Below are positions 1-6,700 of a stretch of DNA of 6,736 nt, one piece after another; positions within the stretch are counted from its first letter, which is position 1; each line of letters begins with the position of its first letter. The notes under the pieces were generated by a model. The model ran no database searches, was not told the DNA's origin, and was given only the letters and a program-made list of their open reading frames with translations. The DNA is taken from NCBI GenBank assembly GCA_964354485.1, contig CAYGZY010000008.1, positions 1 through 6,736 of the forward strand, given 5' to 3'. Source of the DNA: CAYGXH01 sp964354485 (GTDB lineage Bacteria; Bacteroidota; Ignavibacteria; UBA10030; SZUA-254). The position numbers were made by a program, and so were the translations under genes.

Positions 1-590
1 GCTTCGATCTGATCATGTGTTACGTAGATCATCGTTGTTTCGATTTGTTTGTGGAGCCGGGAAATTTCTGTACGCATCTGAACCCGCAGATTCGCATCCA
101 GATTACTCAGAGGCTCGTCGAACAAAAAAACTTTCGGTTTACGGACGATAGCTCTGCCGAGCGCCACTCGCTGCCGCTGACCTCCCGAGAGCGCTTTCGG
201 TTTTCGTTCGAGCATCTCCCGTATTCCAAGTATTTCGGCGGTAGTGTGAACGCGTTGCTTAATTTCTTCTTTGGGAAACTTTCGCATCTTTAAACCGAAA
301 GCGAGATTATCGTACACCGACATATGAGGGTAGAGCGCGTAATTCTGGAAGACCATTGCGATATCGCGATCTTTTGGCGGGATGTCGTTCACCATCCGGT
401 CGTCGATGTAGATTGTCCCCTCAGAAATCTCCTCCAGACCTGCGATCATTCTCAGAGTTGTTGATTTTCCGCATCCGGAAGGTCCGACAAGGACTACAAA
501 CTCCTTGTCTGCAATTTCAAGGTTCACATCGTTAACAACTATAGAGGCGTCATATTTCTTCGTTATATGCTCTAATCGAACACTTCCCAT
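1..590 (-). CDS. Sugar-type ABC importer ATP-binding protein, MalK/UgpC family (C-terminus outside window)
   Basis: Nucleotide-binding subunit of an ABC importer. It would sit on the inner face of the cytoplasmic membrane and hydrolyse ATP to drive uptake of a sugar, oligosaccharide or glycerol-phosphate-like solute. Only the first 196 codons are present. All core motifs are intact and in order: Walker A GPSGCGKST (36-44), Q-loop MVFQNYALYPHM with Gln82, signature LSGGQRQRVALGRA (134-147), Walker B VFLFDEP (154-160) with catalytic Glu159, D-loop SNLD (162-165) and switch His192 in YVTHDQIEA. The FQNYALYPHM and THDQ-E strings are typical of the MalK/UgpC/MsmK group. That group is about 350-380 residues long with a C-terminal TOBE regulatory domain, so roughly half the gene is missing. 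The ATG at 588-590 is preceded by a weak GGA at 596-598. A promoter lies at 627-655. The substrate cannot be told because no permease or binding-protein gene is visible. Confidence 0.95.
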   Translation of the reverse strand, partial: MGSVRLEHITKKYDASIVVNDVNLEIADKEFVVLVGPSGCGKSTTLRMIAGLEEISEGTIYIDDRMVNDIPPKDRDIAMVFQNYALYPHMSVYDNLAFGLKMRKFPKEEIKQRVHTTAEILGIREMLERKPKALSGGQRQRVALGRAIVRKPKVFLFDEPLSNLDANLRVQMRTEISRLHKQIETTMIYVTHDQIE

Positions 591-614
591 AGAATTCCGG
601 CGATGATAATACTG

Positions 615-628
615 TTGAATTTGTTCAA
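615..628. promoter_or_regulatory. Inverted repeat overlapping the ATPase promoter (candidate operator)
   Basis: TTGAA-TTTG-TTCAA is a perfect 5-bp inverted repeat with a 4-base spacer. It overlaps the -10 edge and the predicted transcription start of the minus-strand promoter, which is where a repressor would act. The arms are short and AT-rich, so chance is a real alternative. I do not recognise a specific regulator family from it. Confidence 0.25.
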
Positions 629-655
629 TATACAGAGTCTTTTAGCTAAACTCAA
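627..655 (-). promoter_or_regulatory. Sigma70-like promoter of the ABC ATPase gene
   Basis: Reading the minus strand, TTGAGT (655-650) is followed after exactly 17 bases by TATATT (632-627). These match the -35 and -10 consensus at 4 and 5 of 6 positions. The expected start of transcription is near 620, giving a leader of about 30 bases before the ATG at 590. Placement and spacing are good. If the organism uses a Bacteroidetes-type primary sigma factor, the consensus would differ and this call would weaken. Confidence 0.55.
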
Positions 656-690
656 CTACCATTTTGCGCGACAGGGGAGAACGAACAGGC

Positions 691-716
691 TATTTGATAA
701 AAATATTTGATAAAAA
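691..716. repeat. Perfect 13-bp tandem duplication
   Basis: TATTTGATAAAAA occurs at 691-703 and again, directly adjacent and without mismatch, at 704-716. Each copy contains TTGATA, which resembles a -35 hexamer. The array sits between the two divergent genes, about 180-205 bases upstream of the receptor start. It may be a pair of protein binding sites, a curved A-tract element or a slippage duplication. Confidence 0.85.
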
Positions 717-778
717 TAAAGCATATGGTTGATTTTTCTCTAATAATTGAGTACTTTAATAAAAATTTTTTCTCAATG

Positions 779-859
779 GGGACGATCAGTCAAAGTAAAG
801 TAAATTCCATAATTGTAACTTTACACATCAGTGAAAGCGATAAGCGTTAGAATCGTCCC
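779..859 (+). promoter_or_regulatory. Candidate structured leader: long-range stem enclosing a hairpin
   Basis: GGGACGAT (779-786) is perfectly complementary to ATCGTCCC (852-859), and an extra G-U pair is possible between 778 and 860. Inside the 65-base loop is a compact hairpin at 819-837: CTTT and CAC pair with GTG and AAAG, leaving one bulged A at 823 and an ATCA loop. If transcription starts upstream of 779, the receptor mRNA leader could fold into this two-tier structure. It matches no riboswitch class that I can recognise, and chance pairing in AT-rich DNA is possible. Confidence 0.3.
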
Positions 860-865
860 TGGAAA

Positions 866-875
866 TATCATGATA
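866..875. repeat. 10-bp perfect palindrome TATCATGATA
   Basis: A self-complementary 10-mer lies 11 bases upstream of the ribosome binding site of the receptor gene. It could be a small operator half-site pair, but a palindrome this short is also expected by chance now and then. Confidence 0.25.
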
Positions 876-881
876 CTAAAC

Positions 882-899
882 CATTGGTGATGCACCATG
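882..899 (+). promoter_or_regulatory. Ribosome binding site and start codon of the receptor inside a small hairpin
   Basis: The Shine-Dalgarno-like GGTGA (886-890) lies 6 bases before the ATG at 897, which supports that start. The same bases form an inverted repeat. TGGTG (885-889) pairs with CACCA (893-897) around an ATG loop. With T884 bulged, CA (882-883) pairs with TG (898-899). The structure would bury both the Shine-Dalgarno bases and the start codon, which is the architecture of a translational gate. The stem is short, so its stability in vivo is uncertain. Confidence 0.4.
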
Positions 900-3701
900 C
901 TAGTCCGTCTGATACGCGTTTCCCTGATCATGCTTACCGTAATAGGGAGCATCGTGGCAGGCAACACCGGCAAAATATCCGGCAGGATTATTGATGCGAA
1001 TTCAAAAGAACCGCTTGTCGGTGTTAATGTCATCGTTACCGGAACCAACCTCGGGGCAGCTACGAACATTGAGGGGATATACTCTATTATCAACGTTCCC
1101 CCGAATGTATATACACTGAGAGCATCTCTACTCGGTTATAATCCGGTTACGATCAATAATATCAAGGTATCGATTGATCTCACAACACGCCAGGATTATG
1201 AACTAACCGAGACTGTCGTTGAGCAAAAAGAGGTTGTCATTACAGCCGAACGACCTATCATTCAACAGGACATCACGGCTTCTACTGCGATCATAGGGAA
1301 GGAGTTGATATCGGAACTCGCCGTCACGGAGATACGTGATGTCATCCGCTTACAAGCGGGAATGGCTGTCTCTGCCGACGGTCAGCTGCATCTGCGTGGC
1401 GGCCGGTCAGGTCAGATCGCTTATCAGATCGACGGCGTTCCCGTTACCGATGCGTATGACAACAGTAATACAATTGAAGTCGGTGCGAATGCTGTACAGG
1501 AACTACAGGTCATTAGCGGTGCATTTAACGCGGAGTACGGGCAGGCAATGTCGGGAGTCGTCAACATTGTCACGCGTGACGGGGGTAGTACACTGGCAGG
1601 TAATTTTCAGACATATACAGGCGGTTACCTCTCCGATCGGGAAGATCTCTTCTGGAACATTTCACCGATGTCACTTTATACGCTACGAAGCTTTGAAGGA
1701 AGTCTGAGCGGCCCTCTTCTCACAGATAAACTTTCTTTTTACGCTACCGGGCGGTATTACTACAACACAGGCTACCTCTACGGAAAGAGAATGTTCCTGA
1801 CTACCGATCTCTCTCGTGAGGAAGCCGGTTCAGCAGGCGCGAACTTCATCATATCACAGAACGGCGACGAGAAATATGTCTCCATGAATCCAAATGAACG
1901 CGCATTCGGACAGGGGAAAATCACCTATCGAATCAGGCCGAACCTCAAACTGTCGTATAATTTCATTTACGACGGACAGCAATATCAGGATTACGACAAT
2001 AATGTACGTCTCACTCCTGATAACAATCTTCAGCGCCTCCGGAAAACATATTCAAACATACTCAGCGTCAACCACGCGGTTTCTCCCACAAGTTTCTACA
2101 CGTTCAGTTTATCATACCTGTTTAAAGATTACAGGCATTACATGTACGAGAACATTTATACCGGAGATTCTTTGCGTCCGACCCTTTATGTTGATAACCA
2201 GTTAAAGCAAAATCCTCCGTACAGCTTCGACATCGGCGGAACGAATATGAACCGTTTTTCACGCAATACCGGGACATTCGGAGCAAAAATTGACTGGACG
2301 TCGCAACTCAACAATAATATTTCTATTCAGGCGGGGAGCGAGTTCAAGCAGTATCGCCTATATTATCAAAATATTAATCTCATCCCTCTCTATGACATTA
2401 TGGGCCAGCGGGCAATCCCGTTCAACGTAGACATTCCGTCGCCGACTTCACAGGATTACGACGAATATATCCGTAAACCCCTGGAAACGGCAGTCTATCT
2501 CCAGTCTAAATTCGAAGCGAATTCCTTGATATTTAACGTAGGATTGCGGTTCGATGCGTTTAATCCTGACGGAAGAATCCTTGCGGATCCAACAGATCCC
2601 GACATTAGAATGCCATTGAAACCCCAGAATCAATTTTTCGACTACAACGGAAACGGTGTTCTGGATGCGGATCAGGGTGAAACAATAAAAACAATCGCTG
2701 ACCGTGCAAGCTATTGGTACGAGAAAGCGTCCGTCAAATATCAACTTAGTCCGAGAATGGGATTGGCGTTTCCGATCAGTGCCCGTGGTGTCGTTCACTT
2801 TTCCTACGGCCATTTCTTCCAGCTGCCGAGCTATGAACTGCTTTACACAAATCCGGATTTCAAACTAGGAATCGAATCGGGCAACCAGGGTCTTTTCGGC
2901 AATGCGGATCTTAAGCCCCAGAAAACGGTAAAAGGGGAGATCGGCATCAAGCAACAGCTCAGTGAAAACATTGCCGTCGACGTGACGATGTTCTTCGAGG
3001 ATTTCCGTGATTTAACCGGCACACAGACCGACGACATCCTCGTTTTCACAAGTGACAGAAGCTATAGCCGCTATGCCAATTCGGATTTTGGATCTTCAAA
3101 GGGAATTGTAATAAAACTTGAAAAAAGATTTTCAGAAGGGCTTGCAGCAAATCTGGATTATACTTATTCAATCGCAGACGGTAATGCTTCAAATCCCACC
3201 GATGCACGCAATGCAATCCTCGGCGGTGCGACACCGGAAACATATATTGCACCTCTCGACTGGGATCAGAGACACTCATTCAATCTTGTCGTTGCGTACA
3301 CTAAACCACGTGATTACGGATTTTCCCTGATAGCTAATTATACCACGGGTCAGCCGTACACACCGACCGTGAATAAAAACAGTACGGTGAAGAAAAACTC
3401 ATATCCGCGGAACAGCGCCTACCGTCCGACCATATTTAACATCGATGCCAAGATAAACAAGGATTTTACGCTTGGCGCTCACAATATTTCTCTGTTCGTG
3501 AGAGTGTTCAATCTGCTTGATCAGAAAAATCCGCGGACTGTCTACACAAATTCCGGAGATCCGATATTTACATTCGATCGTCTCGACGCAGAAAATATAA
3601 ATCCGAAGCTGTACTACAATACACTCGAGCAGCTTTACACAAATCCCGGATATTTCTCCGAACCGCGGAGAATTGAAATCGGAACATCCATAAGCTTCTA
3701 G
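897..3701 (+). CDS. TonB-dependent outer-membrane receptor with carboxypeptidase-regulatory-like N-terminal domain
   Basis: Outer-membrane active transporter (934 residues) expected to import a large or scarce ligand using energy from TonB-ExbB-ExbD. The order is: signal peptide 1-22 (basic MLVRLIR, hydrophobic core, cut after VAG); regulatory-like beta-sandwich about 25-105 (GKISGRIIDA, EPLVGVNV, NIEGIYSIINVP, ASLLGY); a TonB-box-like EVVITAERP (112-120); plug about 130-230 with LHLRGGR (164-170), QIDGVPV (177-183) and EYGQAMSGVVNIVT (213-226); then a barrel to the terminal Phe934, the usual C-terminal signal for barrel assembly. An EF-hand-like DYNGNGVLDADQGE (582-595) sits in a probable extracellular loop. 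There are no cysteines. The first ATG after an in-frame TGA (888-890) is used. SusC is a relative, but no SusD follows; the next gene starts 8 bases later. The ligand is unknown. Confidence 0.95.
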   Translation: MLVRLIRVSLIMLTVIGSIVAGNTGKISGRIIDANSKEPLVGVNVIVTGTNLGAATNIEGIYSIINVPPNVYTLRASLLGYNPVTINNIKVSIDLTTRQDYELTETVVEQKEVVITAERPIIQQDITASTAIIGKELISELAVTEIRDVIRLQAGMAVSADGQLHLRGGRSGQIAYQIDGVPVTDAYDNSNTIEVGANAVQELQVISGAFNAEYGQAMSGVVNIVTRDGGSTLAGNFQTYTGGYLSDREDLFWNISPMSLYTLRSFEGSLSGPLLTDKLSFYATGRYYYNTGYLYGKRMFLTTDLSREEAGSAGANFIISQNGDEKYVSMNPNERAFGQGKITYRIRPNLKLSYNFIYDGQQYQDYDNNVRLTPDNNLQRLRKTYSNILSVNHAVSPTSFYTFSLSYLFKDYRHYMYENIYTGDSLRPTLYVDNQLKQNPPYSFDIGGTNMNRFSRNTGTFGAKIDWTSQLNNNISIQAGSEFKQYRLYYQNINLIPLYDIMGQRAIPFNVDIPSPTSQDYDEYIRKPLETAVYLQSKFEANSLIFNVGLRFDAFNPDGRILADPTDPDIRMPLKPQNQFFDYNGNGVLDADQGETIKTIADRASYWYEKASVKYQLSPRMGLAFPISARGVVHFSYGHFFQLPSYELLYTNPDFKLGIESGNQGLFGNADLKPQKTVKGEIGIKQQLSENIAVDVTMFFEDFRDLTGTQTDDILVFTSDRSYSRYANSDFGSSKGIVIKLEKRFSEGLAANLDYTYSIADGNASNPTDARNAILGGATPETYIAPLDWDQRHSFNLVVAYTKPRDYGFSLIANYTTGQPYTPTVNKNSTVKKNSYPRNSAYRPTIFNIDAKINKDFTLGAHNISLFVRVFNLLDQKNPRTVYTNSGDPIFTFDRLDAENINPKLYYNTLEQLYTNPGYFSEPRRIEIGTSISF

Positions 3702-3709
3702 TGAAGAGT

Positions 3710-6700
3710 ATGATAAAAATCATGAAAACACATTCATTGTTCGCCCTTATCGTCATTCTGGCAGTGATGGGTACAACGGCTGTCGCTCAGCGTTCGGATC
3801 CTTCGCTCCGTAGGACGGGTTACCACACTGGAAATCGAGTCGGCATCTCTTTTTACAATGACGGTCAGATAGCCGGTTACAATGTCGGTATTGACATCCG
3901 TGGAGAATGGCCGCTCGGTTCAGGGTTTAACTACATCGGCGATCTCATCCCAATGATCGGAGTCGAACTCACCAATTCTCGTGGAGATACGCTCCATTCT
4001 GTCACAATCTCGCGAGGACCGCGAAACCGGCAATCGGAGGAGCGTCATCCCCAATTAGGCTACTTCTGGGGGTGGAATCCAGTCCCCGGATATCTAAATC
4101 CGAATCAAACATCGGTTGCGATGAGTCATCTCCCCAATTCATGGCCCCCCGGTGGGTGGCCCGAACATCGCGATTGGGTAGATGCCAATGGTAATACACT
4201 GTGGAACGGGTATTTCGGACGGGCAATCGTAAATGCAGATCAGGAAAGTTATTACGTCGCTGATGATCAATGGGACGACGAGTTTAATGCATTCTTCAAG
4301 CCCGATAGCACTGATTCAACACGGCATGGTATGGGCCTTCGAATGAGCGTTCGCGGTTTTCAATGGTCGAGCTTCCTTGCAGAAGACGCTATATTCTGGT
4401 TGTACGATATAGAGAATGAGGGAACCACAACTTACCGCAAATCAGTATTCGGAACGGTCGTCGGTACACTCGCTGGTGGTGATGGTGATAGTGGGGACGA
4501 TCTCGGCTTTTTCGATATCAACGATAATATCACGTACTCTTGGGACAACGATAATAAGGGAAATAAAGGGCAGAAGGTCGGTTACGTTGCATATGCCTTT
4601 CTGGAATCCCCCGGGAATCCGTTCGATGGAATCGATAACGACGGCGACTCGCAGGATCCATCATCTCCCCGATTCGATGCTCAGGATTTTGATTCCGTAA
4701 GTTACACTGTAGGAACGAGAATTGTCCTAATCGACCCCGCAACCTATGAGAGGAGTATCTACACGATACATGGACCCGTTGACACAGTCTACTCTCTCGG
4801 AGTTCGATTCATCATCGTCGCCGGTGTGACGAAATTCCGGGAAGGGCACATTGCGCAGATCGTGAACGGCGTCTCCGTTCCCCACACATCTGCATATGAC
4901 GGTATTGACAATGATCTGGATGGACTAATCGACGAGAACCAGGCCGTTCATTTCGAGACCCGTCAACGCAGAAATTTTCCAACCCTGGTCTATAAGAATT
5001 TCCTGAGCGGCGCAGGACTAAATGATCCGCTTATCGATGAAAAGCGGGATAACGATGCGGGGAATCTCATTACGAGCTGGGTAAAAACTCCTGATGGTAC
5101 TGTTCGTTTGATCCCTCACTGGTCGGGTGATGAAGATGGAGATTGGGATCAGGTATATGATGATATAGGGGCTGACGGATTAGGTCCTAACGATGATGGA
5201 TACCCTGGTCCGGATGCAGACGGAACAGAAGGGAATGCGAGGCCGGATCAGGGAGAACCAAACTTTGGTAAAACGGATCCGGATGAATCCGATCAAATCG
5301 GACTCACGAGCTTTAATTTTTTCAACATCAGCGCCTCCCCCGATATGAGCAACGATAATCTGCTCTGGAGCAGAATGACGCCGGGAAGATTTGATATTAT
5401 CTCGTCCCAGCCGCAGGACGGCGATTTCATATACTCATCCGGTTATTTCCCGATGCGGCCTCGGCAGATTGAACGGTTTTCCGTCGCACTTCTTTTCGGC
5501 GAAACATACGAAGATATAAAAAGAAACAAACAGATCGTCCAGCAAATCTATAACGCGGGATACAAATTCCCTCAACCTCCGCGGAAACCCAAGATTACGC
5601 TTACGGAAAAGGATGGAAAACCGACTCTCTACTGGAACGGGGATCTAACGGAAAATTCACGGGATTTCATCACCAAGAAAAAAGATTTTCAGGGCTATAA
5701 GATCTACCGTGCCACAGACGCAGGATTCGAGGATGCACGAAGCATCACGGACGCGCTGGGTGTGCTCGCTTTCGATAAACCGATCGCACAATTCGATCTC
5801 GCTGATACAATCGACGGATTTTTTACTCCTTCTCCCAGTCTGCTTACACAGGTTGGTGGAACCACATACTACCTGGGGAACAATACCGGCGTCGTCAATA
5901 CTTTCGTTGATTCCAATGTCGTTCCCGGTCAGCGGTATTTTTACGCAGTGGTTGCATACGACGGAGGGGATGTGGCTCTTAATATCTTCCCCTCGGAGAA
6001 TTCAAAATATATATTCATCAACAACACGGGTCAGATTATCACAGACGACAATACAGGGTACATCACACCGGGCAGAGCGCCAATCGGATATCGTGACGCA
6101 CGACCATCGGATCTTGAAAAAATCCCTCCGTTCCGTGGAACCGGTTCCGCATGGATAGAAGTTATCGACGACAAAGAAATACGTGATGGTGCTAAGTACA
6201 ATATCGTGTTCAAAGATTCGGCGCTTCAGGGCTATACGTCAGACTGGTCGCTCTTGGATCTTTCGACCACAGATACTCTTTCCATACCTTCACTACATCA
6301 ACAAATGCAAGTTGCGCCCGGCGACACTGTTCAGATTCCTGCAGGCGTTGAAATCGTGGTGAACGGAAATTCATTTGTGAGTGATACCAATTTTTACGTC
6401 GGTACGTTTGATACGCTTGTATCCCACGATACACTCTTCTACGGGAATACACCCATCCTGCACGGATTCAAGGTGCAAATACTCAATGACGCTGCAATAC
6501 GTGAGGATACGCTGAATTCGTATTTCGAAGACATCACATCCATAACTCCGCCGACGTATTTTTTCACACCTTTTCGGTGGACGGTAGCAGATACCGGAAT
6601 AGCTTCTACGTACAACGGTATCAAAATGCCTTATGATTACCAGATCGAATTTTACGATTCCATCGTTGATACGTCTGTACCTGATACGCTGTATCCCCGG

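Larger units (their letters stand above)
591..896. other. AT-rich divergent intergenic region (306 bases)
   Basis: No gene is visible between the two divergent start codons. The left part holds the ATPase promoter and its inverted repeat. The middle (about 690-775) is strongly AT-rich and contains a 13-bp tandem duplication. The right part (about 779-899) holds nested inverted repeats and the receptor ribosome binding site. For the plus strand I see only weak promoter candidates. One is TTGATT (729-734) with TACTTT (752-757) at 17-base spacing. The other is an isolated CATAAT (808-813) with no good -35. No rho-independent terminator and no recognisable riboswitch core was found. Confidence 0.8.

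Noticed and set aside
15..293. Plus-strand open frame of 92 codons
   Set aside because: It lies wholly antisense to the ABC ATPase, whose Walker, signature and D-loop motifs are intact; its own translation shows no recognisable motif.
746..777. ATTGAG ... CTCAAT inverted repeat with 20-base spacer
   Set aside because: Six-base arms far apart in very AT-rich DNA are expected by chance; there is no overlap with a convincing promoter.
591..896. Cobalamin or other known riboswitch upstream of a TonB receptor
   Set aside because: Cobalamin riboswitches are common before TonB receptor genes, but no B12-box-like core (GCCACTG) or other class-defining core is present, and the leader is short.
821..1093. 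Minus-strand open frame of 90 codons overlapping the receptor start
   Set aside because: It is hydrophobic only because it mirrors the signal-peptide region; there is no supporting start signal, and it runs against the leader of a clear gene.
2448..2813. Minus-strand open frame of 121 codons
   Set aside because: It is antisense to the middle of the receptor barrel, with no promoter, ribosome binding site or familiar protein features.
897..3701. Naming the receptor SusC
   Set aside because: It shares the regulatory-like domain, plug and barrel with SusC-type receptors, but no SusD follows and the ligand is unknown, so a specific symbol would be unsupported.
3710..3820. Lipoprotein signal for the large secreted protein
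   Set aside because: The signal peptide ends AVA-Gln with no cysteine in or near a lipobox position, so ordinary signal peptidase I cleavage fits better.
5709..6158. Plus-strand open frame of 149 codons
   Set aside because: It overlaps the fibronectin-III-like part of the large secreted protein in another frame, has no ribosome binding site, and its composition (Ser/His/Arg rich) looks like a shadow.
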